Of a DNA stretch of 64,000 bases, positions 9,929 to 19,014 are shown one piece after another; position 1 is the first letter of the stretch; each line of letters begins with the position of its first letter. Source of the DNA: Methylocapsa sp. S129 (GTDB taxonomy: Bacteria > Pseudomonadota > Alphaproteobacteria > Rhizobiales > Beijerinckiaceae); the NCBI RefSeq assembly GCF_009765995.1, contig NZ_LMUI01000020.1, forward strand, positions 258,039-322,038. The letters run 5' to 3'. A model generated the notes under the pieces. That model did no database searches. It was not told where the DNA came from and saw nothing but the letters and a program-made list of their open reading frames with translations. The translations under genes and the position numbers were made by a program.

Positions 9929-10043
9929 ACGACTCACGCGAGCGCCAGCTTTCTGGAAGGATTGCAACGTCCGCTCTCCTCCCGTTTGCGGAACTCTGAA
10001 TTGAGACACTACCCGCCGTTCGTCGCCCTAGGACCCCCGCTCG

Positions 10044-11405
10044 CTAGGCGGCGCGCAGAATAGGAGGCCGCTCTCCGCCGGAAGCAGGGCGCTGGACCTC
10101 GGGATTGACAACCGCTCGCCGGGCCGCACCACGCCCCAGCCAACCTTGCAGGGCTCGATTTTCGGCAAGTGAGGCGCCCAATGCCTCAATGGTCGCGCTG
10201 CTGATCGCTTGCTGCTGGCGCCGCAGGTGGTCTTCAAGAAGCTTGTGCCGAGTGATGTAGCCGGCGTTCACGCCAGGAATGGAGTGGTTCATCAGGAGCT
10301 TGGCGTCGAATTCAGAAACACCTGCAATCGTCGCGATGGTTCTGAAGGTTTGGCGAAGATCGTTGCCCCACTTGGAGAGCTCATTTCGATCTTCTTTTGT
10401 CTCGGCGAGATGCCCTGATTCGCTATCGGCTGGGAATACCCATTCCCTCGCCTGCAATGGGTACATTTCCCTGCCGAACCGGATTGCCCGCGCGAGACAC
10501 AGAATCATCTCGCGCGATAACGGGATATCAAATGCGCGCTTGCTGCCGCCCTTCGGCTTGGTCACGCGCAATGTGCGCCTTCGAAAGTCTATGTGATTAG
10601 GCTTGATCGCCTGCAAAGCGGTCGGCCGCGAGCCAGACAGCAACATGAATAGATGGAATTCACGACGCACAGGGTTCTCGAGCGCCCCCAACTCCGAGAA
10701 CCATCCTCTCAGGTCACCCGCGCCCATCCCGGTGTCGCGGCGCTTCTCCTCGTTCCAATCGACAGCGTCTGCAGGATTGTCGGAGGGAAGCTTTTTGTTC
10801 GTCTTTCGCGCGTGATTGTAGATCGCCCGCAAGGTGCGCATCGCCCCGTTCGCGAGATAGGGCCCGTTTTCCTTCGTGACATCGTCGTGCTTTTTCGCCA
10901 CGCGAGCTGGATCTGCGCCAAGCTCACCCAAAGGGGCGTCAAGCCACTCCGCAAAAATGCGTTCCACATGATCGCGATAGCCGGCGATGGTCTTCTCGCT
11001 GCGGTTTTTCCGAACCAGATGGGCTTCCAGATACCGCTGCCACGCCTGCCTGAGTGTGACGTCCGTTGATGCCGTCTTGTTCTCAGCGCTCTCATTTGAG
11101 CCGCTGAGCCCGTCTTGCGAGGGCCTCGGGTGCTGCCCCCGACTGATCTGAGCCAAATATTCCTTTGCCGTCGCACGGGCGGTTCGCGTCGACATTTCAC
11201 TCGTGTCGCCGATCGAGACCCGGATCGACGACGCCCGCTTGCCACCTTTTCTGAGGTCGCCCTGGATGGTGAACGTCCGCTTACGTTTTCCAACGACGAC
11301 GAAGAAGCCCTTCAATTCGGTGTCGCGAGCCAAATACCAACCATCGTCTGGTGCGGGTAACTGAGCGATCGTTTTATCTGTCAGCAGAATTCGGAGGTCA
11401 GCCAT
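10044..11405 (-). CDS. Tyrosine recombinase / integrase
   Basis: This is a 453-residue site-specific recombinase of the phage/ICE integrase family. An N-terminal arm-binding-like domain (residues 1-90) is followed by a SAM-like core-binding domain (about 115-205) and the catalytic domain. Catalytic candidates are Arg260 in SGSRPTAL, Lys283 or Lys285 in TKPKGG, Arg351 in NDLRQTFRT, His374 in MNHSIPG and Tyr383. The first histidine of the HxxR box is Asn348 here. The gene points into the element and lies 180 bp from a tRNA-Lys 3' fragment, the usual arrangement for an integrase beside its attachment site. Confidence 0.92.
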   Translation of the reverse strand: MADLRILLTDKTIAQLPAPDDGWYLARDTELKGFFVVVGKRKRTFTIQGDLRKGGKRASSIRVSIGDTSEMSTRTARATAKEYLAQISRGQHPRPSQDGLSGSNESAENKTASTDVTLRQAWQRYLEAHLVRKNRSEKTIAGYRDHVERIFAEWLDAPLGELGADPARVAKKHDDVTKENGPYLANGAMRTLRAIYNHARKTNKKLPSDNPADAVDWNEEKRRDTGMGAGDLRGWFSELGALENPVRREFHLFMLLSGSRPTALQAIKPNHIDFRRRTLRVTKPKGGSKRAFDIPLSREMILCLARAIRFGREMYPLQAREWVFPADSESGHLAETKEDRNELSKWGNDLRQTFRTIATIAGVSEFDAKLLMNHSIPGVNAGYITRHKLLEDHLRRQQQAISSATIEALGASLAENRALQGWLGRGAARRAVVNPEVQRPASGGERPPILRAA

Positions 11406-11584
11406 ATTCGAAGCCCAGGCAAGCTAAAACGGTTTTCAAACGGTTTTGTCGAACTGAGAGGTTTGAGGGTTTCGGTTCGACGTGCCGCGACGCTATGCGA
11501 CAAGCTTCGACAAACAAAGGGCTTCTTGAGGGGCGTCGCGTTCTGGCGTGCATTCAGAAACGGCGGCGAAGAGCCCAATTCGAA

Positions 11585-11629
11585 CTCTTAATCAGCGGGT
11601 CCAAGGTTCGAGCCCTTGTGCGCCCACCA
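11585..11629 (+). other. tRNA-Lys(CUU) 3' fragment, probable attachment site (att)
   Basis: The 45 bp match the 3' half of a tRNA. They contain anticodon loop CTCTTAA with anticodon CTT at 11587-11589, the anticodon-stem 3' strand TCAGC, a T arm with stem CAAGG/CCTTG around TTCGAGC, acceptor strand TGCGCCC, discriminator A and CCA. No matching 5' half (GGGCGCA, D arm) precedes it, so this is not a functional tRNA gene. Identity starts at the anticodon loop, the usual crossover point for tRNA-targeting integrases. The intact tRNA-Lys would be expected at the other end of the element, left of the window. Confidence 0.82.
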
Positions 11630-11656
11630 TCGAAATCAACGGGTTAGCAGTGTTTT

Positions 11657-11691
11657 GCCGTTTGGGCGGCCCGTTTTTCAAACGGCGTTTT
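11657..11691 (+). terminator. Possible terminator after the tRNA fragment
   Basis: GCCGTTTG (11657-11664) pairs with CAAACGGC (11679-11686) across a 14-nt loop and is followed by GTTTTT. It may be the original terminator of the tRNA-Lys transcript, carried with the chromosomal side of the junction. Confidence 0.4.
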
Positions 11692-11761
11692 TCGATGCAT
11701 TTGCTAACTTGGACAAAAAACGCCGCTGCGCCGGAGAGTGGAAGAGCGCCCAGCGCAGGTT

Positions 11762-13711
11762 TCATGAGCGCAACATGAATCTACCGAAAAATGTTTCAAG
11801 CTCGGCATAGCCGTCGAGCGGGAGAACATTCGCGACATATTGGTCCGGGCGCACGAGCACCATGCATCCCCGGCTGCGATCGATGGCTCTCAGGTCGAAA
11901 ATGTCGCGGCCGCTCTTCAAGTCGGGACAGAACATCTTTTCGTAGTCACGCAGCCCATAGCGACCTTTCGTGGGCAACAGGAAAGAGGGCATCGCCTCGA
12001 TCGCAAGCTCGCGATGAGCTTGCTGGAAAATAGCGCGTACGTCGATCACGGAGTCGATATCGGCCCCCTTCGGCGTGTACTGCCCGATGGGAGACTGGGG
12101 GGACCGGGCAAGAAACTCGCACAGGGCTCGAAGCCGCGAGGAGGCTCCGGCGGGGTCTTCCGTGGCGGCGAAAGCGAACAGCCGCCAGCGGCCGTCCGCC
12201 TTGACCGTATGCCCCAGGTGAACCGGCTTGGCGTCGGCCAATCGGATGACCGGCGCCGAATGAAAGCGCATGCCGATGGTGAGCCCTTTGGCGAGATGCT
12301 GGTAGGTCGGCTCGTCTGAGATGATCGACGGGGCGTAGCGGGTTTCCGTGCCCGCCGTGAAGCGACCTTGCTTGACGAAGTAGGTCTGGAACTCCGCAGG
12401 ATCGATGCCTTTGCCGTCGGCCTTCGCGGGGTCTCGCGGGGCGGCGCTGAACATCTTCGCGAATTTGCGGTCGAAGTCGATCAGCTCCTCAGCGATGCTC
12501 TGGCGCTCGTCGGAATAGGTACGCAGAATCCGCGGCGAGCTTTGGCCCCTGAGGACCGACGCTAGTTTCCATCCCAGGTTGAAGCCGTCCTGCATCGAGA
12601 CGTTCATGCCCTGCCCAGCTTTGGGGCTGTGCGTGTGACAGGCGTCTCCCGCGATGAACACGCGCGGGAGACAATCCTCGGCGCCATCGGGAGTGTCATC
12701 GAATTTTTCGCAAAGTCGCTGCCCGATCTCGTAGACCGACCACCACGCGATCTCCTTCACCTCCAATGTGTAGGGATGCAGGATCCGCTGCGCCGCGGCG
12801 ATCAAACGGTCGGTCGTGATGTTCAGGCTCGTGACCCGCTCGTTCTCGTTGAGCTTATCGAGTTCGATATAGAGGCGGACGAGATAGCCTCCTTCCCGCG
12901 GAATGATCAGGAGGCTACCTTCCTCAGCCGATTGAATTGCCGACTTGATGCGAATGTCGGGGAAGTCGGTGACGGCGAGAACGTCCATGACGCCCCAGGC
13001 CTGGTTGGCCGAATCCCCGCTGAGCAACCGTCCGAGCGACTTGCGCACGACGCTGCGGGCGCCGTCGCAGCCAACGACATAACGGGCCTTTACCGTTTCG
13101 ATTTGACCTTCGTGCGCCGGATCGAGCCGTTCGAGAGTAACGGTCACCGGATAAGCCGAATCGCCGTTCCCGGCCTCGCCAGAAGCCGGAGAGATTGTGA
13201 GGTCCTGCAGTCTACGCGAGTAGTCCGGCTCCAAACGGGTCGCGGCGTTGCGCATGACGTCGAGATAGAAATCGTGTATCCGCGCCTGGTTGAGGATCAC
13301 ATGCGGGAATTCCGACAACGCGTCCTCGGTGTCCTGGATTCGCCCGCTGCGCGCGATATGCGCGCGCTGCTGATCATCAGGCTTCCAGAACGTTGTCTCG
13401 TTGACCCAATAAGCCTCCTTCAACACGCGCTCGCAGAAGCCGAAGGCCTCGAACATCTCCACCGTGCGACAAGCCACGCCATCCGCCTGGCCGAGCGACA
13501 GTGGTCCGGATTTCTGTTCGACGATCCGGGTTCTAATGTCGGGAAAGGCGGCGAGTTGCGCCGCCAGGGTCAAACCCGCCGGTCCGCAGCCGACGATCAG
13601 CACATCCACGCCCTCCGGAAGCGCGCCAGCGGGCGCCGCCGCGGCGCGCGATCCTGCCGGCTCCGGGATTTCCGGGTTGCCGGTTCTGAACCCGTTGAGA
13701 TGGAACTGCAT
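11762..13711 (-). CDS. mobA: 3-hydroxybenzoate 4-monooxygenase (MobA-type FAD hydroxylase)
   Basis: This enzyme uses NADPH, O2 and FAD to hydroxylate 3-hydroxybenzoate to protocatechuate. The 649-residue length and N-terminus (MQFHLNGFRTGNPEI) agree closely with the Comamonas MobA family. FAD-binding motifs are VGCGPAGLTLAAQLAAF near residues 40-56, the DG motif GCDGARSVVRKSLG near 213, and the GD motif FIAGDACHTHSPKAGQGMN near 345. The C-terminal 190 residues form the thioredoxin-like domain of the phenol hydroxylase group. Its product would enter the pca operon at 54797-58444. It is the last gene of a minus-strand run after the amidohydrolase, immediately outside the integrative element. 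Confidence 0.9.
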   Translation of the reverse strand: MQFHLNGFRTGNPEIPEPAGSRAAAAPAGALPEGVDVLIVGCGPAGLTLAAQLAAFPDIRTRIVEQKSGPLSLGQADGVACRTVEMFEAFGFCERVLKEAYWVNETTFWKPDDQQRAHIARSGRIQDTEDALSEFPHVILNQARIHDFYLDVMRNAATRLEPDYSRRLQDLTISPASGEAGNGDSAYPVTVTLERLDPAHEGQIETVKARYVVGCDGARSVVRKSLGRLLSGDSANQAWGVMDVLAVTDFPDIRIKSAIQSAEEGSLLIIPREGGYLVRLYIELDKLNENERVTSLNITTDRLIAAAQRILHPYTLEVKEIAWWSVYEIGQRLCEKFDDTPDGAEDCLPRVFIAGDACHTHSPKAGQGMNVSMQDGFNLGWKLASVLRGQSSPRILRTYSDERQSIAEELIDFDRKFAKMFSAAPRDPAKADGKGIDPAEFQTYFVKQGRFTAGTETRYAPSIISDEPTYQHLAKGLTIGMRFHSAPVIRLADAKPVHLGHTVKADGRWRLFAFAATEDPAGASSRLRALCEFLARSPQSPIGQYTPKGADIDSVIDVRAIFQQAHRELAIEAMPSFLLPTKGRYGLRDYEKMFCPDLKSGRDIFDLRAIDRSRGCMVLVRPDQYVANVLPLDGYAELETFFGRFMLRS

Positions 13712-13898
13712 CGCGGCTCACTCCTTGTGATTTGTCAGGCCATGGTCACGGGCCGGCTTCAGAAGGCTCCGACCATTACGATTGCCGTCAAATCACTCAA
13801 CCAGAGGAACGCAATCGGGCGAGCGCATTCGTCCGAGCGGCATGATTGAAGCCGCACCAACGCCCAATCGCGCCTTGAAACGTCTCCTTGCAACAAGG

Positions 13899-14822
13899 TC
13901 ACTCCGCGAAGCGTGGAAACAAACGCTCGGCATTGCCCCGATCGATGGCGGCGTGGTCCACGGCGGCCGAGCCGTCGAGCTGGCTCGCATAAAAGCCGCT
14001 AACCGCAACCGGCGCAAAGGGGAAATCGGACCCGAAGACAATGCGGACCGGATCCGCGAAAGCGAGCAGAGACGGCAGCGCGAATTTGGAAGTAGCCAGC
14101 GCCGAGTCGAGATAGAAACGTCGCAACAGATTCATGCCCTCCCTCGGCTCCCTATTGGGCGAGGCCTGTGCCGCTACTCGAAACGCCGCGTAAGGTAGGA
14201 ATCCGCCGCCGTGGGAAAGGATGAACTTGATGTCCGGATAGCGGCTCATGGCTCCCGTTGCACAGAGATGGACAGCGGCTCGCACCGTATCGAGCAGGAA
14301 GTCCGCGACATAGGCCGGCAATCCAGGGACCGCGCCGCCCGGTAGCTCGGACGGATGAATGAACGCCACGGCTCCGCGTCGATTCAATGCGTCCATCAAG
14401 TCGGCAAATCTGGGATCGCCGAGGTAAGTCCCATCAACGTTCGCGTTGAGCACGACCCCGTCGGCGCCCAAGTGGTCGAAAGCATAATTGATGTCCTCTA
14501 TCGCGCCCTCCATGTTGATCAGCGATGGCGTCGCAAAGAAGCCGAAGCGCCCGGGATACTCCAAGCATACGTTGGCGGCATACTCGTTCAAGCGGCGCGC
14601 CATGGCGCGGGCGTCTTCTGGGTCGCCGCACTCCACCCCGGGAGTCGATACCGAGAGGATCGAAGTCGCTATTTCATGCCGTTCCATGAAATCGAGGGCG
14701 GCGTCCGCGCTCCAGGCGGGAATCGGAAATCCGCCCGACAAGACGTGCTTGTCCTCAAGCCATTTCGCGTAGAATTCAGGGACGATATGCGAGTGGGTGT
14801 CGATCCGGCGTCCGCGCGACAT
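13899..14822 (-). CDS. ACMSD-like amidohydrolase family protein
   Basis: This 307-residue metal-dependent TIM-barrel protein is of the amidohydrolase_2 (aminocarboxymuconate-semialdehyde decarboxylase/gamma-resorcylate decarboxylase) group. Many members decarboxylate or hydrolyse aromatic and ring-cleavage acids. Metal-binding DTHSHIVP lies near residues 8-15, and FIHPSELPG, LSHGGGFLPY and GSDFPFAP supply the later histidines and the catalytic Asp. The ATG at 14822 was chosen because GGAGTGAG lies 8 nt upstream. A GTG at 14831 would also be in frame but has no spaced ribosome site. The neighbours suggest an aromatic-acid substrate, which cannot be named from sequence. Confidence 0.85.
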   Translation of the reverse strand: MSRGRRIDTHSHIVPEFYAKWLEDKHVLSGGFPIPAWSADAALDFMERHEIATSILSVSTPGVECGDPEDARAMARRLNEYAANVCLEYPGRFGFFATPSLINMEGAIEDINYAFDHLGADGVVLNANVDGTYLGDPRFADLMDALNRRGAVAFIHPSELPGGAVPGLPAYVADFLLDTVRAAVHLCATGAMSRYPDIKFILSHGGGFLPYAAFRVAAQASPNREPREGMNLLRRFYLDSALATSKFALPSLLAFADPVRIVFGSDFPFAPVAVSGFYASQLDGSAAVDHAAIDRGNAERLFPRFAE

Positions 14823-14858
14823 GCAACTCACTCCGTTGTACTATGGGCTCTGTCCCGA

Positions 14859-15677
14859 TCAGCCGCGTCCGGGCGTGTCGAAGCCGGGCCTCATGCCGCC
14901 GACAATCAGCCTTGCCTCGATTTCGCGTGCGGCCGCGAGCAAGGACGGCAGGTGCTGGTCGAGGTCCGGTTTCGCGATCGGTTTGGGCGAAAACCAGTTG
15001 ATGTTGATGGCGGCGGCGACGCGCCCTTCACGATCTCGCACCGGAACAGCAATTCCGACGACACCCGAGATGAACTCGCCGTTGTTGATCGCATACCCTT
15101 GCTTGCGAACCTTCGCGACCTCTCTCTCGAGCGACTGAGCGCTGACGAGCGTCGTCGGGGTGCGTTGTGTCCGCTCCACACGCGTCAAAAACTCCTCGAA
15201 CGCTTCGGGCGAAAGACCCGAGAGAAGACACTTACCGAGCGATCCCGCGTAAGCGGGTCGGCGTGCGCCGACAGCGATGAAAAACCCGTGCATCTTTTCG
15301 TCGTAAATGCTCGCGACAAACAATGTACTGTCATCGTCGAGCACCGCGAAATGCGCCGATGTCCGCGTTTTGTCGGCGAGGTCCTTGAGGATCGGTTCGA
15401 CATGGACCTCGATGCGCGCGGCCGAGATGTATGCGTAGCCAAGATCCAGAACCCGTGGACGCAGAAAGAAATAGTCGCCTTCGGACGCAAGGTAGCCCAG
15501 TTCGCGCAATGTAAAGAGAAATCGCCGTGCTGCTGCCCGCGTAAGGCCGGTCCGCTCGGAGACCTCGGTTATGCGAAGTCGTGCGGCTTCGTGTCCGAAG
15601 GCCCGAATGACCGTCAATCCTCGTGCAAGCGATTCTGAGAACCAATTAGGCTGACTTGGCATGCCCTCAACGCTCAC
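14859..15677 (-). CDS. IclR-family transcriptional regulator
   Basis: The 272-residue product has an N-terminal winged helix (SLARGLTVIRAFG near residues 16-28, then ITEVSERTGLTRAAARRFL as the recognition helix region). The C-terminal GAF-like effector domain of the IclR family follows (GSLGKCLLSGLSPEAFEEF). Relatives such as PcaR and PobR control aromatic catabolism, which fits the surrounding genes. The listed start is a GTG, with an in-frame ATG at 15662 as alternative. It overlaps the end of the frameshifted MaoC gene by 11 bp. A candidate operator of the cluster is the palindrome at 19015-19033, but no direct link is shown. Confidence 0.9.
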   Translation of the reverse strand: MSVEGMPSQPNWFSESLARGLTVIRAFGHEAARLRITEVSERTGLTRAAARRFLFTLRELGYLASEGDYFFLRPRVLDLGYAYISAARIEVHVEPILKDLADKTRTSAHFAVLDDDSTLFVASIYDEKMHGFFIAVGARRPAYAGSLGKCLLSGLSPEAFEEFLTRVERTQRTPTTLVSAQSLEREVAKVRKQGYAINNGEFISGVVGIAVPVRDREGRVAAAININWFSPKPIAKPDLDQHLPSLLAAAREIEARLIVGGMRPGFDTPGRG

Positions 15678-16132
15678 TGATAGTAGGATGGAAAAGCTGC
15701 AGCATTACGTCCGCGCGCCCATGTTGAAGGAGCGCGTCAATTTGGTTCAACAGGCTGAGTTTTCGCTGCACGATGCCCCGATCGCCCCGACTGGTGATCC
15801 GTTTGCCAACGATCTCGACCTCGACATGTACGGTCTCGCCGATGAAGAGCGGCGCCGCGAACGTCCAATCCTGGAGTCCCAAGGCTCCAACGATCGGCTC
15901 GACAAAATGAATAATTCGATCCTGCGATGCCCATCGCCAGGGCGATTCCGAAGGTTCCATGCGTCACGCGTTTGCCCATCGAAGATTGACTTGCATATAC
16001 CTCGTCCGAATGAATCGGATGCCAGTCGCCTACCAGCATCATGAAGAGACCGTGATCGGTTTCCGTGAGCGTCCGCCCCGGTCCTATAAAGCGTTGTCCG
16101 ATCTCTAGGTCGGCAAATTTGATAACATTCAC
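15667..16132 (-). pseudogene. MaoC-like dehydratase, frameshifted
   Basis: Two overlapping frames together encode one MaoC/hotdog-fold dehydratase. The first frame (from 16132) gives MNVIKFADLEIGQRF, TLTETDHGLFMMLVGDWHPIHSDEVYA and the HGTFGIALAMGIA segment. The second frame resumes at DRIIHFVEP and continues through WTFAAPLFIGETVHVEVEI to a stop at 15667. The switch needs one surplus base, most simply in the CC at 15921-15922. The active-site Asp/His segment (GDWHPIH) lies before the break. As written, the protein would be truncated and the second half lost. It sits between the CoA ligase and the IclR regulator on the same strand. A sequencing error is possible. Confidence 0.82.
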
Positions 16133-16159
16133 GGGAATGCGTCCAAGTCCGTTGGGCCT

Positions 16160-17722
16160 TCAGGAGACCTGATGGTCGCGCCCGCTCCAATACGGAGCAC
16201 GCAGCGTTTTTTTGTCGATCTTGCCGTTGAAAAGGCGCGGAAGCTCACTGAAAAAGTCCACGCTGCGCGGCTTCTTGTAGCTCGCCAAATTCGCCCGGCA
16301 GTATTCAATCACGGCGTCGCCCTCGAGCGAGCGACCGTGACGCAACACTACGCACGCCTTCACCGCTTCGCCCCACTCCGCGTCGGGAACGGCGATGACC
16401 GCGGCTTCAGCAATTGAGGGATGGGCGCGGAGCACCTCTTCAACTTCCCAGGAATGAATGTTCTCGCCGCCGGATATGATCATATCCTTCTTGCGGTCCA
16501 CAACGTAGAGATATCCCTCATCGTCAAGTTTCCCGAGATCCTGAGTCGCATACCATCCGTCCTGTAAGGCGTCGACGGTCGCGGAGGTTTTGTTCCAGTA
16601 CCCGAGCATCAAAGTGGGTGAGCGGATCAATATCTCCCCCACCTCGTCGCGGCCGCACGAGGTTCCATCCTCGCGAACGATCCGCACTTCATTTCCGAAG
16701 CATGGCTGCCCCGCCGAACTGAGGCGCCGTTGGTCGGATTCGCTGCCATCGGGGCGATGCTGGTGCGCCTTGAGCGTGCTCCCCATGATACACTCGGTCA
16801 TGCCGTAAACCTGAACGAAGATAGGTCCAAATCGGTCGAGCGCCCGCCGCAGCACAGGAGCGGGCATCGGAGCTGACGCGTAGTGCACCAGCCTGAGAGA
16901 GCTGAGATCATAGGAGCGTCTCGACGTCTCCAGGGCGTCCAACAGGCGTTGGATCATAATAGGAGCGAAATGGGCAGCGGAAATTCGCTCGCGTTCGATT
17001 GTTTCCAATATCTCTATCGGATCGAACGTGGATCTGAGAATGATGGCGCCGCCGAGAAAACTGAAGCCCATTTGCTCGAGCTTGCCGCCGAGATGGAAGA
17101 ACGGCATGACGATCAATGCCCGCTCCGTGGGTTGGACGCCTCCTTCGTGCGAGGAAATGCGGACGGCCTCGACAAAGGCTCTATGGGTGAGCATGACTCC
17201 CTTGGGGCCGCCGGTTGTTCCGCTCGTGTACATGAGATGAGCGATGTGATGAGGTTTCGAGTACAGCGTAGGCGACTCCGGTGAAGCCGCCTGGACCAAT
17301 GCTTCGTAGGAATCCTCGCCTGACTGCGCCTCGTCTATCCGCACTAGTACGCGCAGATCGGAAACGGCTGCCTGAACGGCCTTCGCGATTCCCGCAAACT
17401 CTTCGGCGAAGATGAGACAACTCGGCTGACAATCCAAGCAGATGCGAACCAATTCGGGCTCGGATAGACGAACATTCAAATTGACAAGAATGAATCCGAC
17501 GACCTCCGCGGCGCCGAACGCCTCCATGTACTCGGCGCAGTTTCGGGCGAGCACCGCCACACGGTCCTGCTGCCGGAGGCCCTTGTCCGACAGCGCATTG
17601 GCCAGACGATAGATGCGCACGGTGTGTTCGGCGTATGTGTATGATCGACGCCCGTAAACCAAGGCTGGGCGGGGGCCGTGGATAATGCCGGCGCGCCTGA
17701 TGAGATCGCCAAGTGTCTGCAT
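16160..17722 (-). CDS. AMP-forming acyl/aryl-CoA ligase
   Basis: The 520-residue protein belongs to the ANL superfamily and would activate a carboxylic acid to its CoA thioester through an acyl-adenylate. Visible motifs are the P-loop YTSGTTGGPKGVMLTH near residues 167-182, YGMTE near 305, the hinge region DLGKLDDEGYLYVVDRKKDMII near 398-419, SGGENI, and the catalytic lysine in NGKIDKKTLR near the C-terminus. It lies upstream of the MaoC dehydratase gene on the same strand and next to an ABC substrate-binding protein, consistent with activation of an imported aromatic or fatty acid. The substrate cannot be told from sequence. Confidence 0.9.
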   Translation of the reverse strand: MQTLGDLIRRAGIIHGPRPALVYGRRSYTYAEHTVRIYRLANALSDKGLRQQDRVAVLARNCAEYMEAFGAAEVVGFILVNLNVRLSEPELVRICLDCQPSCLIFAEEFAGIAKAVQAAVSDLRVLVRIDEAQSGEDSYEALVQAASPESPTLYSKPHHIAHLMYTSGTTGGPKGVMLTHRAFVEAVRISSHEGGVQPTERALIVMPFFHLGGKLEQMGFSFLGGAIILRSTFDPIEILETIERERISAAHFAPIMIQRLLDALETSRRSYDLSSLRLVHYASAPMPAPVLRRALDRFGPIFVQVYGMTECIMGSTLKAHQHRPDGSESDQRRLSSAGQPCFGNEVRIVREDGTSCGRDEVGEILIRSPTLMLGYWNKTSATVDALQDGWYATQDLGKLDDEGYLYVVDRKKDMIISGGENIHSWEVEEVLRAHPSIAEAAVIAVPDAEWGEAVKACVVLRHGRSLEGDAVIEYCRANLASYKKPRSVDFFSELPRLFNGKIDKKTLRAPYWSGRDHQVS

Positions 17723-17788
17723 TTGTCTGTCTCCGTCGCGATCGATGGCGGGATTGTTCGAGGCCGGCGCGATTTTGCGCAGAGCCGC

Positions 17789-19000
17789 TTATTTGTTGGA
17801 GACGAGGGGGCAGCCCCCCTCTTGCATCGTCAGGAACGCCTTTTCTCCGGGAACGGTCTCATAGAGTTTGAGATAGTCCCAGGGGTATTTCGACTCTTCG
17901 GGTGATTTGACTTCGAATACGTAGACATTGTGAATCGTGCGGCCATCGGCGCGTACGTAACCCTTGCCAAACAGTGGGTCGTCTGTCGGCAATTCCTTCA
18001 TCTTATCGACGACCTTCTTCCCGTCATCAGCGCCGCCGAGCGCGTCGACGGCCTTGAGGTAATGCAGCACCGCCCCGTAATTCCCCGCCTGGATCATCGT
18101 AGGCATTCTGCCGTTGTTTTGTGCCGCCCACCTCTTGCTGAAGGCTCGCGTCCCCTCGTTGATATCCCAGTAGAACGGCAGGCTGAGGAGAAGACCGTGC
18201 GTCGCCTGCAATCCGACGGCATTCACGTCGGTGATAAGCGCCGCAAGTCCGACGATCACCATCGTGTTGGTCAAACCGAATTCGTTGGCCTGCTTGATCG
18301 ACACCGTCGTATCCGCGCCTCCGTTCGCGAGCGCGAGCACGTTTGCGGACGACGCCTGCGCCTCCAGCAGAAAGGACGAGAAATCCATCGTGTTGAGCGG
18401 GTGCCGGACCGAGCCGACCACCTCGCCGCCGTTAGCGAGCACGGCATTCGTCGCCTCTTTTTGCAGGCTGGCGCCGAATGTGTAACTGGCGGTCAGAAAG
18501 AACCATTTGTTATGTCCGCGCTTCACCAAGGCAATGGCCAGAGGCGCGGACTGGGAGTGGGTATCGTAGGTCCACTGCACCGTGTTTGGCGAACATTGCG
18601 CGCCCGTTAGGGCGATATCGCCGCCGGCAGACACGAGAATTGCCTTGTTACGATCGCGAGCGATCTGACTGACCGCTAGCGCAACTGACGAATTCCCAAG
18701 ATCGGCGATCGCGTCTACGCCCTCTGTGTCGAACCATTTGCGAGCGATGCCGGCGCCGATGTCCGCTTTGTTCTGATGGTCCGCAAAGATCACTTCGATC
18801 TTTTTGCCGGCGGCCTTTCCCCCGAAATCGTCCACGGCCATCTGAGCAGCCGTCACCGACCCGTGGCCACTCGAGTCAGCGAAAACGCCGGTCTCGTCGT
18901 TGAGGACGCCGATCTTGATCGTGTCGCCCGACGCTAGAGCCACGCTCGGGATGACGAAGGACGCAATTATGCAAAGCATCGACAAGATTCGCGCCGCCAT
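17789..19000 (-). CDS. Branched-chain-type ABC substrate-binding protein (second copy)
   Basis: This 403-residue periplasmic protein of the Leu/Ile/Val-binding (peripla_BP_6) family has a Sec signal peptide MAARILSMLCIIASFVIPSVALA ending near residue 23. The mature part begins SGDTIKIGVLNDETGVFADSSG. The ATG at 19000 was chosen because GGAGG lies about 8 nt upstream. The frame is open to 19033, but that extension would run into the operator-like palindrome. Relatives encoded beside aromatic genes bind aromatic acids rather than amino acids. Its nearest partner genes are the permeases at 19600-21482, 600 bp upstream. Confidence 0.9.
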   Translation of the reverse strand: MAARILSMLCIIASFVIPSVALASGDTIKIGVLNDETGVFADSSGHGSVTAAQMAVDDFGGKAAGKKIEVIFADHQNKADIGAGIARKWFDTEGVDAIADLGNSSVALAVSQIARDRNKAILVSAGGDIALTGAQCSPNTVQWTYDTHSQSAPLAIALVKRGHNKWFFLTASYTFGASLQKEATNAVLANGGEVVGSVRHPLNTMDFSSFLLEAQASSANVLALANGGADTTVSIKQANEFGLTNTMVIVGLAALITDVNAVGLQATHGLLLSLPFYWDINEGTRAFSKRWAAQNNGRMPTMIQAGNYGAVLHYLKAVDALGGADDGKKVVDKMKELPTDDPLFGKGYVRADGRTIHNVYVFEVKSPEESKYPWDYLKLYETVPGEKAFLTMQEGGCPLVSNK

Positions 19001-19014
19001 ACCTCGTTCCTCCC

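Larger units (their letters stand above)
11406..11761. other. Integrase upstream region and element boundary
   Basis: This 356-bp gap holds the integrase promoter region, the tRNA-Lys 3' fragment at 11585-11629 and a hairpin at 11657-11686. No protein-coding gene is supported. Confidence 0.6.

Noticed and set aside
11585-11629. Functional tRNA-Lys gene
   Set aside because: Only the anticodon loop to CCA is present. The 5' acceptor strand, D arm and anticodon-stem 5' strand are missing.
12629-13849. 406-codon plus-strand open frame
   Set aside because: It is antisense to the mobA-type monooxygenase, which has complete FAD motifs.
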